Translations under genes and position numbers: made by a program
Notes under the pieces: model-generated
Database searches by the model: none
The model's input: the letters and a program-made list of their open reading frames with translations, nothing else
Told to the model about the DNA's origin: nothing
From: Ruminococcus sp. FMBCY1
GTDB taxonomy: Bacteria > Bacillota > Clostridia > Oscillospirales > Acutalibacteraceae
Length of the DNA: 64,000 nucleotides
NCBI RefSeq assembly: GCF_023921805.1
Contig: NZ_CP074197.1
Coordinates: 1 to 64,000 of the forward strand
Direction: 5' to 3'
In this document: positions 1 through 8,585 of the stretch, one piece after another
Numbering within the stretch: the first letter of the stretch is position 1
How the letters are laid out: every line of letters starts with the position of its first letter

Positions 1-449
1 AGAAACAGCAAAGCTTCCGTAAAGCAAAGTGTAACAAAAAATATGGACCATTGATACGATCTCTGCTGAACGCTGAAATAAAGCGACATAGGAATTGCCC
101 CTATAGTAAGCATATATACCATTGATGTATCCGAACCGAAATGCTTCTTAACCACGGTACAGCCAAGCAAAAGCGTTGCAATGTAACCGAGTACCGAAAA
201 AATTTTAGTTACTAAAATCGAATAACCGAAAATCTCACAGAAGAATTTCAGAGATATAAAGTATAGCGGAGGATGCATATCCGATTTTAATATTTCAATT
301 ACTTCTGAATAATTGTGCTGAATTAGCGACAGTGTATAAGCTTCATCAAACCATACATTATTGTTAAAAATCAGACTTATTGAAAACAAAGATAGTATTG
401 TGAAAATTATATATGATAAATTGTTATAGCGATTTTTAAAACATTTCAT
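1..449 (-). CDS. Membrane glycosyltransferase, GT39/ArnT-like (3' end cut by window edge)
   Basis: The visible 149 N-terminal residues start at an ATG preceded by an AGGAAAAGGA ribosome binding site and begin MKCFKNRYNNLSYIIF. One membrane helix is followed by WFDEAYTLSL and then a DMHPPLYF stretch. The acidic DEAYT and HPPLY motifs in the first extracytoplasmic loop mark polyprenol-phosphate-sugar dependent transferases (PMT/ArnT fold, 'glycosyltransferase family 39'). Such enzymes move a sugar from a lipid carrier onto a protein, lipid or glycan on the outer face of the membrane. Further hydrophobic segments follow. The rest lies outside the window, so acceptor and sugar cannot be inferred. 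Confidence 0.75.
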   Translation of the reverse strand, partial: MKCFKNRYNNLSYIIFTILSLFSISLIFNNNVWFDEAYTLSLIQHNYSEVIEILKSDMHPPLYFISLKFFCEIFGYSILVTKIFSVLGYIATLLLGCTVVKKHFGSDTSMVYMLTIGAIPMSLYFSVQQRSYQWSIFFVTLCFTEALLF

Positions 450-877
450 TAGATATTCCTTTTCCTGATACTATAATTTGATTTTTAACATCAAAATTAC
501 ATAAATAATTGTTGAAACAGACAATAGTATCAATGCAGATAGATTATATAAGTCTAAGAAAATATAATTTATTTCTAAAGAGCGATACTTAAGCACTTAC
601 ATGATTATTATAAAACTCGAAAAAGCCTAGATAAATCGTAACTGAACAGTGTTACCGTGAACATGGGGGTAAAAGTAGCTTGCTATATAAAATGTTTAAT
701 AGGCAAAAATAATAACAATAAATCCAACTGCAAAACTTTTATATTTGCAATTTCTTTCCGATTCTTAATTCCATCAATTAGATCTCATCTTGTTGATATC
801 AGTATTATTAGGTATTGGAATTTCTCATTATATAATGCATTTCATTAGTCAAGGAATTATATGATTCGATTACTGCG
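450..877. other. Intergenic, no gene seen
   Basis: This AT-rich stretch lies between the divergent glycosyltransferase start and the 3' end of the agrC-like kinase. A 63-codon plus-strand frame at 657-848 has no ribosome binding site and no recognisable protein features, and I treat it as chance. No clear structured RNA or repeat was seen. Confidence 0.5.
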
Positions 878-2170
878 TTATCTCCGAATTTCAAACACAA
901 TGTTTGAGGTGAAGGTCATATCATCCTCATTGAATTTCATATTTATTTCACCGTCATATTTTTTAACTACTCTTTTAATGCTTTTCAGTCCCGTTCCATG
1001 TATTGCGTCAGATTTTTTTGATGATGCTATGCGGTTGTTCTTGACGGCTACAATATTCTTGACCGAGTTTGTAAGCTGTATTGACAGATACTTATTTTTG
1101 CGGACGAAAGCCGAAAAATCTATAAATCCGTTCTCTGTATTTTGTGCCGCTTCAACTGCGTTTTCAAGCAGATTGTCAAGCAGAGCAGTTATGTCGGGTT
1201 CGCTCATAAAGCTAAAATCAGCACTTCTGATGTCAATATTCATCTTCACCCCGAACTTGTCACAGAAGGATTTGTACCTGTTGACGATTGAATTGGCCAT
1301 AGGATTGTTGCAGTAATCAACAGATTTATTTATGCTGAAGTCTTCAATAAAATCGTCTATGTACTCTGTAACAGCCTTGTCTTTGGCGATGCTCTTAATG
1401 GCGTTTAAATGCCGTTTTATGTCGTGCATAACAATTTTTGAGTTTTCATTTTGCTCATTGAGTAAATCGTAATACTCAGCTGCAGATTTTAGTTTCTGCT
1501 TTTCATATTCCAATTCCATATTGCGGCTCTGAGTTTTCAGAGTGAATTCATAAACCCAGAACACCGCTATGTTTGAAAAAAGCAACACCACTATGCCGAT
1601 TAAAAGCAAGGTTAAAAAGACTTGTCCTAATTCATATTCTGCAAGTGAATATAATATTGCATATATAATCAGAGTACTTGATATTGGCAGAAGAAACAGC
1701 ATAAGCGACGTAGCAGGACTTTCCTTACGACGCTCATTTGATGATACCTTAGACAGTATATACATTGAAGAAAAATAAAGCAGTTTGCTGATGGTTGATT
1801 GAAAAATAAGGTTTACCGAATTATCAAGACAGGCGAGTAGTTCAGTCCCGAGTATGGCAGCTGAAAATAACATAACAACAAATTCTGTAGTAACATTAAA
1901 TACTAAAAGTATACTGCAATGGAATATTGCGGACTTTATTTTTGCCTTGTAGCAAAGACGAAGCAAAAAGAAATTGCAGACAAAAAATGCGAGCATATTT
2001 ACAACGGTTATATTAAACAGCCTTGCAAAGTACAGAATTGTATAAGCTGTCGGTAATGAGATTATCAGAAACTTTTTACTTGCCTTTCTTTCAAATTTGT
2101 TTTCAAAATAAAACAGTGATATCAGAATTTCTGCAAGAAAAATAAATGCATAGCAAATTGTATATACCAT
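878..2170 (-). CDS. AgrC-like sensor histidine kinase (GHKL/HPK10)
   Basis: A 430-residue membrane sensor. The first ~200 residues are six or seven hydrophobic segments, the AgrC sensor layout for extracellular cyclic peptides. A coiled segment leads to the phospho-acceptor motif VMHDIKRHLNAIK around residue 248, the HDxxxHLN form of the HPK10/AgrC class. The GHKL ATPase domain follows, with an N-box (LLDNLLENAVEAA) and a glycine-rich GTGLKSIKRV. It starts 2 bp after the agrA-like gene stops, so the two form one transcription unit opposite agrD/agrB. Inferred role: bind the autoinducing peptide made from the adjacent agrD and phosphorylate the adjacent LytTR regulator. Confidence 0.88.
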   Translation of the reverse strand: MVYTICYAFIFLAEILISLFYFENKFERKASKKFLIISLPTAYTILYFARLFNITVVNMLAFFVCNFFLLRLCYKAKIKSAIFHCSILLVFNVTTEFVVMLFSAAILGTELLACLDNSVNLIFQSTISKLLYFSSMYILSKVSSNERRKESPATSLMLFLLPISSTLIIYAILYSLAEYELGQVFLTLLLIGIVVLLFSNIAVFWVYEFTLKTQSRNMELEYEKQKLKSAAEYYDLLNEQNENSKIVMHDIKRHLNAIKSIAKDKAVTEYIDDFIEDFSINKSVDYCNNPMANSIVNRYKSFCDKFGVKMNIDIRSADFSFMSEPDITALLDNLLENAVEAAQNTENGFIDFSAFVRKNKYLSIQLTNSVKNIVAVKNNRIASSKKSDAIHGTGLKSIKRVVKKYDGEINMKFNEDDMTFTSNIVFEIRR

Positions 2171-2172
2171 TT

Positions 2173-2880
2173 TTATACCCCTATGTATGCAAAATATGCC
2201 TTTTTAAAGTTTGAATAGTTCCTTTGAGATATAGGTAGAGTTTCACTTTTTAAATCTACATTAATATTAAGCTCAGTCTTATTAAAATCCGAGACATACC
2301 TCAGATTAACAAGATAGCTGTAATGCGGTTGTGCAAAATAATCGTAATCCTTTAGCTTTTCTTTCCAATAACTTAATTTTTTATTTGTATAATACTTCTT
2401 CTGCCGTGTTATAATAACAGCCTTTCTTTCTTCAATAGTTATATATACTATATCGCTTGTGAAAACAGAATAATACTCGTCATAGTATTCAAGAGTTATT
2501 ATTTGAGTATTGGAATGATAATAGTTAATAGCCGTATTTAATGCTCTGAAAAAACGGTCATTGTCAATAGGCTTTGACAGATAGCGAAACACATCCAAAT
2601 CCATTGCGTCGTCAAGATAAGACTCGTGGGAAGTAATTATGAAAATAATTATATTGGGATTAAAAGCTTTTAAATGAGCCGCCAAAGTAAGCCCGTTTAC
2701 CTGCGGCATTTCAATGTCGATAAACGCCATATCATAACTGGCATCGCTTTTCATAGGAGCGACGCCGTTGTAAAACACATCAATATCAAAATATATTTTA
2801 TGCTTATCCGTAAATTCAGTCAGCTTGCTTTGTATTTCATCGGCAATATATTTGTCGTCGTCACAAATCAATACTTTCAA
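2173..2880 (-). CDS. AgrA-like LytTR response regulator
   Basis: 235 residues. The N-terminal receiver domain has the acidic cluster ICDDDKY, the phospho-acceptor Asp in FIDIEMPQVNGL and the conserved Lys in YLSKPID. The C-terminal ~100 residues fit a LytTR DNA-binding domain (EYYDEYYSVFTSDIVYI...FAQPHYSYLVNLRYV), the type used by AgrA. It is transcribed first in the minus-strand operon with agrC, from a promoter between it and agrD. Targets would be direct-repeat sites in the agr intergenic region and perhaps in front of the 3992-7359 export operon; that regulation is inference from position. Confidence 0.88.
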   Translation of the reverse strand: MKVLICDDDKYIADEIQSKLTEFTDKHKIYFDIDVFYNGVAPMKSDASYDMAFIDIEMPQVNGLTLAAHLKAFNPNIIIFIITSHESYLDDAMDLDVFRYLSKPIDNDRFFRALNTAINYYHSNTQIITLEYYDEYYSVFTSDIVYITIEERKAVIITRQKKYYTNKKLSYWKEKLKDYDYFAQPHYSYLVNLRYVSDFNKTELNINVDLKSETLPISQRNYSNFKKAYFAYIGV

Positions 2881-2901
2881 AAGGAAAACCTCCCGTGAAT
2901 T

Positions 2902-2938
2902 ATGACATAATTATAACATATATTGCAAAAAATGTCAT
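2902..2938 (-). promoter_or_regulatory. Candidate agrA/agrC promoter with flanking inverted repeat
   Basis: On the minus strand a -10 TATAAT (2915-2910) lies 17 bp from ATGACA (2938-2933). The same stretch contains an inverted repeat ATGACAT (2902-2908) / ATGTCAT (2932-2938). The arms lie at the edges of the promoter, so it could be an operator. This is a sequence reading only. Confidence 0.45.
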
Positions 2939-3080
2939 TGTTTTAGGTATAAATTTTTTATTTTTGACGAAATAATTAGAAAAATACATCACTTTGAATG
3001 AAATTGATATCATTTTTGCAAAAATTATGTTTTTATTTTTAATATGTGTTAAAATTCCAACAAAAGGAGGAAATAATACT

Positions 3081-3236
3081 ATGAAGACAATTAAAACCAT
3101 TATCTGCAAAATTTCACCTGCAATTATTGCTTGTTTTACATTAGCACTTTCAATAAATGCTAATACGTCCACTTGCTTTGTAATGTATCAGCCTAAGGCT
3201 CCAACAAAACTTGATGCATTTAAAAAGATAAAGTAA
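3081..3236 (+). CDS. AgrD-like cyclic autoinducer pro-peptide
   Basis: A 51-residue pro-peptide whose start is fixed by AAAGGAGG (3063-3070), 10 bp before the ATG. It has the three-part AgrD layout. An amphipathic/hydrophobic leader (residues 1-29) is followed by a short core with a cysteine (TSTCFVMY, Cys32) and then an acidic/proline-type tail beginning QPKAP. In the family, AgrB cuts after the core and a thiolactone joins the Cys to the new C-terminus; here the ring would be C32-F-V-M-Y36. The stop codon overlaps the agrB start as TAATG, indicating translational coupling. The exact N-terminal cut site cannot be seen. Confidence 0.88.
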   Translation: MKTIKTIICKISPAIIACFTLALSINANTSTCFVMYQPKAPTKLDAFKKIK

Positions 3237-3814
3237 TGGAAAAGTTTAGTTCGAAACTCATAGAGTTTTTTGTATCAAACGACCTTATAAAAAACGAAGA
3301 TAAAGAACTTTACGAATATGCTGTTAATATTATTTTATCATCATTAATACATATTGCAACTGTTATGATAATAGGTTTATGTTTCAATTTATTTATTGAA
3401 AGTTTAGTTTTCTATTTTTCTTTTATAGCTATCCGTAAGTTTGCAGGCGGCTATCACGCTAAAACGCCGGTCAGGTGTTATGCGTTTTCTGTTATTTCAA
3501 GCATAATAATGTTGTGCTTAATTAAATATGCAAATAGTGTTGGTAATATATTTACTTATTTACTCATAATATTTGAATTGCTTTGTGTGGTGTTGATAAT
3601 ATTAATGTCCCCTCTTGACACAGAAAACAATCCATTGAATAGTTACGAGAAAAAGTGGTACAAAACATTAGCTGTTTTAATTTCAGTCTGTATATTTATC
3701 ATATCATTATTTTGTGTTTTAACAGAACTCAGAAACATAGGGTACTCTTTGATATGCGGAGTTATAATGAGCACCTTGGTGTTATTAATGAGAAAAGTCC
3801 AAATTACAAATTAA
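3236..3814 (+). CDS. AgrB-like peptide-processing membrane endopeptidase
   Basis: 192 residues with about five membrane segments. The cytoplasmic catalytic motif IRKFAGGYHAKTPVRCYAFS carries the His and Cys (seven residues apart) that form the AgrB cysteine protease site. It processes the AgrD pro-peptide encoded immediately upstream and starts the export of the cyclic product. The ATG overlaps the agrD stop codon. Length and motif fit the accessory gene regulator B family closely. Confidence 0.92.
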   Translation: MEKFSSKLIEFFVSNDLIKNEDKELYEYAVNIILSSLIHIATVMIIGLCFNLFIESLVFYFSFIAIRKFAGGYHAKTPVRCYAFSVISSIIMLCLIKYANSVGNIFTYLLIIFELLCVVLIILMSPLDTENNPLNSYEKKWYKTLAVLISVCIFIISLFCVLTELRNIGYSLICGVIMSTLVLLMRKVQITN

Positions 3815-3935
3815 ACTAGGATTAAACTAAGCATTTATGATTTCAGGTTACTGTAGACAAACTCAACAAATATAAATGAAGAACATAAATACAAAAGAAA
3901 TTATTTATTGTATTCTCAGGAAGGAGGAGTTTCTG

Positions 3936-3944
3936 ATGTTTTAA
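3936..3944 (+). other. Two-codon ORF behind a very strong Shine-Dalgarno
   Basis: AGGAAGGAGGAG (3919-3930) is followed by ATG TTT TAA. It lies in the leader of the secreted-protein gene at 3992. It may be a leader mini-ORF, a remnant of a lost gene start, or a ribosome stand-by site; nothing in the sequence decides between these. Confidence 0.35.
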
Positions 3945-3991
3945 TAATTTGCGAAAAATTATAAATATATTAAAAAGAAAGAGGCTTTACA

Positions 3992-4444
3992 ATGAAAAAG
4001 AAAATGTTCTTATTAGGATTTTGTATACTAATGGTTTCAACGATAGTATTAGGTTGTTTTAGTGCATCAGCTGCAACCACAACAAGTTCGGGATCGTACA
4101 TACTTAGTAAGTCCGATCAGACTGAGAAAAAGCATACAAAATCGCTTTCGTTTTCTGGTGGAGGTAGTGCAACAGTCACCGCACAACATTGGAAAGGCAG
4201 TACTTTCCCTACATATTCTGATACCGCTTATTCCAAAATTAATAGCAGCAGCGGTTTAAAATCAACAAATGTCAAAGTTTATATTTATAAAACAAACGGT
4301 GACTTGGCCGCAAGCGGTTCTTCTTCAAATTATGTAAACAAAGAGGCAGGCTACGGTACTACTGTTGGTAGCACTAAACACATTTTCACGTTGAGCAATA
4401 ACAGAAATACATTAATATACAATGTTGTGGGAACTCAATCATAA
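3992..4444 (+). CDS. Small secreted Ser/Thr/Gly-rich protein, bacteriocin-like context
   Basis: 150 residues: a Lys-rich N-terminus, a hydrophobic core and a signal-peptidase site around SASA-ATT near residue 27 (an alternative lipobox VLGC lies just before). The mature part of about 120 residues is polar, rich in Ser, Thr, Gly, Asn and Lys, has no Cys, and alternates like a beta-rich extracellular domain. I do not recognise the family. The operon context is informative: an ABC exporter trio follows and an agr quorum-sensing locus precedes. That arrangement resembles lactococcin 972-type units, in which a small secreted protein sits beside an FtsX-like membrane protein and a LolD-like ATPase. 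A secreted antimicrobial or effector is a hypothesis only; an adhesive or matrix protein is also possible. Confidence 0.7.
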   Translation: MKKKMFLLGFCILMVSTIVLGCFSASAATTTSSGSYILSKSDQTEKKHTKSLSFSGGGSATVTAQHWKGSTFPTYSDTAYSKINSSSGLKSTNVKVYIYKTNGDLAASGSSSNYVNKEAGYGTTVGSTKHIFTLSNNRNTLIYNVVGTQS

Positions 4445-4460
4445 GTAGATATTCAAGTTG

Positions 4461-4493
4461 AGGGTGTCCTTATACTATAAGGGCACCCTTTTG
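4461..4493 (+). terminator. Hairpin between secreted protein and ABC permease (attenuator-like)
   Basis: AGGGTGTCCTTA pairs with TAAGGGCACCCT (one G-U pair) around a TACTA loop, followed by a short TTTT. It would let the secreted protein be made in excess over the downstream transporter. Confidence 0.7.
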
Positions 4494-4505
4494 AGGATAA
4501 AGCTA

Positions 4506-5555
4506 ATGTTAAATTTATCAATTAAAATCTTTTGGCATTTTTTAAAAAATAATAAGTTATTGGTTGGATTTCTTTGCTTAATACAGATAATATCTATATT
4601 TGCATCTCTTTTTGTGTTTTCGTATTTTGCAAGCTATACAAATGCAAATAAAAAATATGATAATTCTAAGACCTATACTGTATCGTTTAATGGTGCATTC
4701 ATCGATGATAATATGATGCTAAAAGAGATAGAGCATTTTAATAATAAGTGTGATTTAGAATTAAATGCCGTCTCCATAAAAGCTAATATTGATGATACAA
4801 GAATAATGTTTGACTATCTTTACTATCCCAATCACATTAAGCATGGTAGATATTTCAACCAAGACGAATTTGTGACAAACAAACATGTAATAATATCAGG
4901 TGATGAAGGTGTGATAGAAGAGGATAAAATATCAATATGTAATGATAAATATACTGTAATTGGTACATATTCAGTTGGCGGTTATAATATATTGCCTATA
5001 TCGTCTATAAATGATGTGAAGCATAATAATGAATCTGTATCAATTGTTTTAGATAAATATCCTGATGACGATGAAAATAATAAAATTATTTCTCAATTGA
5101 CGGAATGTTTTGAAAATGCAGAAATAATCTATCCGGAAAGAATAAAAAATATTGACAGCTTATGGAATGATTCTACTACTATTATATATATAGGAATATT
5201 TTTGTTATCAATGATAAATGTAGCATTTGTCTATTTATATATATTAGAAAAGAATAACAAAATTATTTATATTTATAGATTGAACGGTGCGACAAAAACA
5301 ACTTGCATTTTTCTCTTAGCTAATGTAATTTTCATTATTGCTTTAATATCATTTGTATGTGGATGTATTTTTTCAAGATGTGTCTTGCCAAGCATAATTG
5401 AATATGTACAATATGAGGATTTTACATACAGCTTAGGAATATATGATTACATTAGTATGATTATAGTGTACTTTATAGTTATTATTATTACTAGTGCTCC
5501 TGTAATTTCAAAATATGTAAAAAATATATCTATTTCCGAAAAAAGATTGGGGTGA
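4506..5555 (+). CDS. ABC transporter permease, FtsX/MacB-like (1 of 2)
   Basis: 349 residues from the ATG that follows GAGGATAAAG. One membrane helix lies near residues 17-40 and an extracytoplasmic domain of about 180 residues follows. Three helices close the protein (IIYIGIFLLSMINVAFVYLYI, a second around FLLANVIFIIALISFVCGCIF, and a last around MIIVYFIVIIIT). This 1+3 layout is the FtsX/MacB fold of mechanotransmission ABC systems. It is paired with a similar permease and a LolD-like ATPase, giving a hetero-dimeric exporter or immunity pump. The substrate is probably the secreted protein encoded upstream or a related peptide (inference from context). Confidence 0.75.
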   Translation: MLNLSIKIFWHFLKNNKLLVGFLCLIQIISIFASLFVFSYFASYTNANKKYDNSKTYTVSFNGAFIDDNMMLKEIEHFNNKCDLELNAVSIKANIDDTRIMFDYLYYPNHIKHGRYFNQDEFVTNKHVIISGDEGVIEEDKISICNDKYTVIGTYSVGGYNILPISSINDVKHNNESVSIVLDKYPDDDENNKIISQLTECFENAEIIYPERIKNIDSLWNDSTTIIYIGIFLLSMINVAFVYLYILEKNNKIIYIYRLNGATKTTCIFLLANVIFIIALISFVCGCIFSRCVLPSIIEYVQYEDFTYSLGIYDYISMIIVYFIVIIITSAPVISKYVKNISISEKRLG

Positions 5556-5562
5556 CAAAATA

Positions 5563-6675
5563 ATGAAGTTAATTAAATTTTCATACCATCTTTTCTGTAA
5601 GAATATATTAATGAGCATAATTATAATAATACAATTAGTTGCTTCCACTTTATTATTAAGCGATATTTTAGTTACTGCAAATAGTTACTTCGTTACAGTT
5701 GATGAGTATGTTAGCAGTGGACTTTCAGATATAAACGGAATAATAGTTGATAATGGTGGTAATTCTGTTCCGGAAAGATTATTAAATAAATTACCTGAAA
5801 ATTCAATAGATTATTGTGAATTGGGTGGTGTAGCTTACTTAGGAGAATATACCCTTTATGGATATAGCGATGAATTTGTAAATGATTATACTCCCGAATT
5901 ATTAGAAGGAACATGGCTAAACGAGTGTACAGATGATTTAAAAAACATTCCTGTAGTAATACCTTATTCCTTAAATAAACATTTTAATATTGGTGACATA
6001 ATTGATATTGATTCAGAAAATGGTTTTACGGGAAAGATTGTTGGTATATTAAAAACTTCTTACTACTGTACTTTTAATAATGGCGGTACAGAATTGAATA
6101 CAAAAGATATGTTAGGCAAAGCAGATGAATCATTTGAAATTCCGTTATTAACATTATATAATTATTTGCCAAAAGAAATTATTAGTACCGGAATGACTGA
6201 AGCTATAGTTTTAAAAAATTCAAACGATTTAAATGAAGCTTATAAACTGTTTAGTAATTATTATTATGTCAGAACTTTTTTTGATGTGTTAGAAAACGGA
6301 AAAGAAGATGCTTATGCAAGAGTTAGAGCATTAGGTCCGATTCTTTTAACTTTATCTTTAGTTTCGTTGTTTGGAATGATTGGTTGCATTGCTATTTCTA
6401 CTTATAAGAATCTTTATTTTTATTCCATTTTATATCTATGCGGTGCTTCAACCAAAAAATGTTTTTTGATAAGTTTATTATATACTGTTATCTATATTGT
6501 TCTGACATTGGTTGTATTCTTCGTAATATTTATTTTTGTTATGCAAAAAAGTATGTGTTGGCTTAATTATATTGCTATAATAGCTATAATTATGATACTG
6601 TTATCATTATCGTTAATTCCTTATAGAATATTAAAGAAAAACCCACCTATAGAAGTTTTTAAATATAAAAGATAA
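5563..6675 (+). CDS. ABC transporter permease, FtsX/MacB-like (2 of 2)
   Basis: 370 residues with the same 1+3 helix layout as its upstream neighbour: helix near 12-35, an extracytoplasmic domain with acidic stretches, then helices around ILLTLSLVSLFGMIGCIAIS, FLISLLYTVIYIVLTLVVFFVIFIF and a final Ile/Leu-rich segment. The gene starts 7 bp after the first permease stops, with a GGGGTG element spanning the stop. Two half-size permeases together equal one large bacteriocin-associated FtsX-type membrane protein, which supports a split version of such a system; this is inference. Confidence 0.75.
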   Translation: MKLIKFSYHLFCKNILMSIIIIIQLVASTLLLSDILVTANSYFVTVDEYVSSGLSDINGIIVDNGGNSVPERLLNKLPENSIDYCELGGVAYLGEYTLYGYSDEFVNDYTPELLEGTWLNECTDDLKNIPVVIPYSLNKHFNIGDIIDIDSENGFTGKIVGILKTSYYCTFNNGGTELNTKDMLGKADESFEIPLLTLYNYLPKEIISTGMTEAIVLKNSNDLNEAYKLFSNYYYVRTFFDVLENGKEDAYARVRALGPILLTLSLVSLFGMIGCIAISTYKNLYFYSILYLCGASTKKCFLISLLYTVIYIVLTLVVFFVIFIFVMQKSMCWLNYIAIIAIIMILLSLSLIPYRILKKNPPIEVFKYKR

Positions 6676-6687
6676 TCGGAGGCAACT

Positions 6688-7359
6688 ATGATTGAAATTA
6701 AAAATTTGAACAAGATATATTTAAAAGGGAAAAAAAATATGGTTCATGCGTTAAACAACATAAACCTAAAAATTGACGATAGAGAAACGGTTGCAATTAT
6801 AGGAGAAAGCGGTGCGGGTAAATCCACATTATTACATATTATGTCATGCATTGATAATTTTGACGGAGAATATTATCTTGATAATATTGATATCAATAAA
6901 CTTAGCGAAAGTAAAAAATCAAAGCTTAGAAGTTCTAAGATTGGAATAGTATTGCAGGATTTTGCATTGATTGACGATTTTACTGTTTTTGAAAATGTAA
7001 TGACACCCTTATATTTTAATAAAAAAATAAAGGATAAAAAAGGTTCAGTAATGAGAGCTTTAAAGAAAACAGGAATTGCGTCATTGAAATCTAAAAAAGT
7101 ATCACAGCTTTCCGGCGGTCAAAAACAGAGGGTAGCTATATCTCGTGCTTTGGTTACAAGCCCAGAATACATATTTGCCGACGAACCTACAGGCTCATTG
7201 GACAGTAAAACATCGGAAGAAATAGTGAAAATGCTCTTTGATTTAAACAGGAATGGAATTACAATAGTTATAGTAACACACAATTTAGAAATAGCCAATC
7301 AATGCCACCATATTATAGAAATAAAGGACGGTAATATTATTAAGGACATTTGTTCGTAA
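6688..7359 (+). CDS. ABC transporter ATP-binding protein, LolD/MacB type
   Basis: 223 residues, a complete ATPase. Walker A GESGAGKSTLLHI (residues ~40-50), Q-loop VLQDFALIDDF, signature LSGGQKQRVAISRAL, Walker B YIFADEPTGSLD and the switch His in VTHNLE are all present. DEPTGSLD and the length are typical of ATPases that drive FtsX-like permeases (LolD, MacB, BceA). It is the last gene of the 3992-7359 operon, 12 bp behind the second permease with a GGAGG site, and is followed by a strong terminator. Confidence 0.92.
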   Translation: MIEIKNLNKIYLKGKKNMVHALNNINLKIDDRETVAIIGESGAGKSTLLHIMSCIDNFDGEYYLDNIDINKLSESKKSKLRSSKIGIVLQDFALIDDFTVFENVMTPLYFNKKIKDKKGSVMRALKKTGIASLKSKKVSQLSGGQKQRVAISRALVTSPEYIFADEPTGSLDSKTSEEIVKMLFDLNRNGITIVIVTHNLEIANQCHHIIEIKDGNIIKDICS

Positions 7360-7370
7360 AAAAATATTAA

Positions 7371-7423
7371 AATGCCGACAAGTAATAGCTTTTAACGCTA
7401 TTGCCTGTCGGCATTATTTTTTT
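7371..7423 (+). terminator. Rho-independent terminator of the ABC operon
   Basis: AATGCCGACA...AATAGC pairs with GCTATT...TGTCGGCATT, followed by a run of T. Confidence 0.88.
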
Positions 7424-7530
7424 GCCTTTTTTGCATTGAAAGCAGAAAGGGCAGTTATGTTTTTTAAAAACAGAAGTCCTCCAAACAACCTGAATTACTA
7501 AAAGATTCAGATTGATTGGAGGAAAAATTA

Positions 7531-8013
7531 ATGGACAAACGTCCTAAGAGAAGAAAATCAAAGGATAATCCTTATACAATTTTTGGGGAGAACGGAAAAT
7601 TTTATGTTGTTTTTAAAGATGGACAAGGTGATGAAAATAAAGTTGAAGTTAATAATGATGTGTTTAGCTTGTTTAATGATAATGAACTACATGACATTTC
7701 TCAGTTAAACGAGTTCGACAGGCATATTGAACACTCTGAGCAATCAGAAATCACCTTGCATAAGAAAACACTGTCTGACAATATTCCGCTAGAAGATATT
7801 ATTATTTCTAAAATAAGAAACGGAAAATTAAAGGAAATGCTTATTTGCCTGTCACCGTTGCAGAGAGAAAGAATAATACTATTCTACTGGGAACGATTTA
7901 CTTGTTCTGAAATTGCGGAAATTCAAGGATGTACGAGGCAAGCTGTATCATTAATTATTAGACGAGCAAGAAAAAAGCTAAAAGAAGAAATTCTTAGAAG
8001 AGAAAATCTTTAA
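7531..8013 (+). CDS. Sigma-70 region 4-like / HTH regulator of a mobile element
   Basis: 160 residues from the ATG placed by TTGGAGGAAAAATTA; a longer frame from 7516 would start inside the ribosome binding site. The C-terminal third (SPLQRERIILFYWERFTCSEIAEIQGCTRQAVSLIIRRARKKLK) is a sigma region-4 helix-turn-helix. The N-terminal part is charged and has no recognisable core-binding region 2. Proteins like this are common on integrative elements of Clostridia beside serine recombinases, as here. It may act as a partial sigma factor or transcription activator for the element. Confidence 0.75.
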   Translation: MDKRPKRRKSKDNPYTIFGENGKFYVVFKDGQGDENKVEVNNDVFSLFNDNELHDISQLNEFDRHIEHSEQSEITLHKKTLSDNIPLEDIIISKIRNGKLKEMLICLSPLQRERIILFYWERFTCSEIAEIQGCTRQAVSLIIRRARKKLKEEILRRENL

Positions 8014-8585
8014 TAAAATCACACGGGATATTTTGTTGAAAACGCTGAAAATAAATTTTTTTCAAAAATAGGCTTGTCAAAACGCTTTTAAGTGAGGAAA
8101 CAGGTGAAGGGATAAAAATTCTTTCGCCTGTTTTCTTTTTTCAGAGAACAGGTCTTGCTCTTTGAAAATTGAATATCAGCACATCAGATACTTTCCTTCT
8201 GCTGTTCGGAAGGGACAAGCCACATGAGCGAACATATTTTATATATCTTCAGGACTCAGACATTGAAAGGCAAATTCAATGACGGCGATGACAGGCAGAT
8301 GGTATAATGATACTTCCGTCAAGTCAAAAGTCGAGCGTGATAAAACCGTCGCAACCAAAGATGGCGGCTGTGGGAGATCCTCACGGTGGTGAAATTCCAA
8401 TGGAGCTAAATGCAATAGCCGTTTGATGTGTTCCTTGTCGCAGGGCATTGAGGATAAATAGCGACAATCGGATAGTGTGAAATTTAGAACTATCCCAAAC
8501 GATTGATTTTATCCCGACAGCAGAAGATTTTTTGCTTTCTGCTGTCGGGGTATTTAGAAGAAAATTACTGAAAGAAGGTGTTAAA
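8014..8585. other. 572-bp noncoding stretch framed by two terminators; possible structured RNA
   Basis: Two strong hairpins bound the region: 8098-8138 (AACAGGTGAAGG / CTTTCGCCTGTT plus T-run) and 8513-8556 (CCCGACAGCAGAAG / CTTTCTGCTGTCGGGG). Between them no frame longer than ~40 codons carries a plausible start. The middle is more GC-balanced than its surroundings (for example 8340-8460) and contains several short complementary stretches, so a structured leader or small RNA is possible. I do not recognise it as a known class. Confidence 0.4.

Noticed and set aside
861..1316. 151-codon plus-strand frame opposite agrC
   Set aside because: It is antisense to the kinase coding region, with no site and no domain; a shadow frame.
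8279..8390. Short plus-strand ORF with a few protein-like stretches
   Set aside because: It ends at a TGA after fewer than 40 codons, has no ribosome binding site, and I recognise no family.
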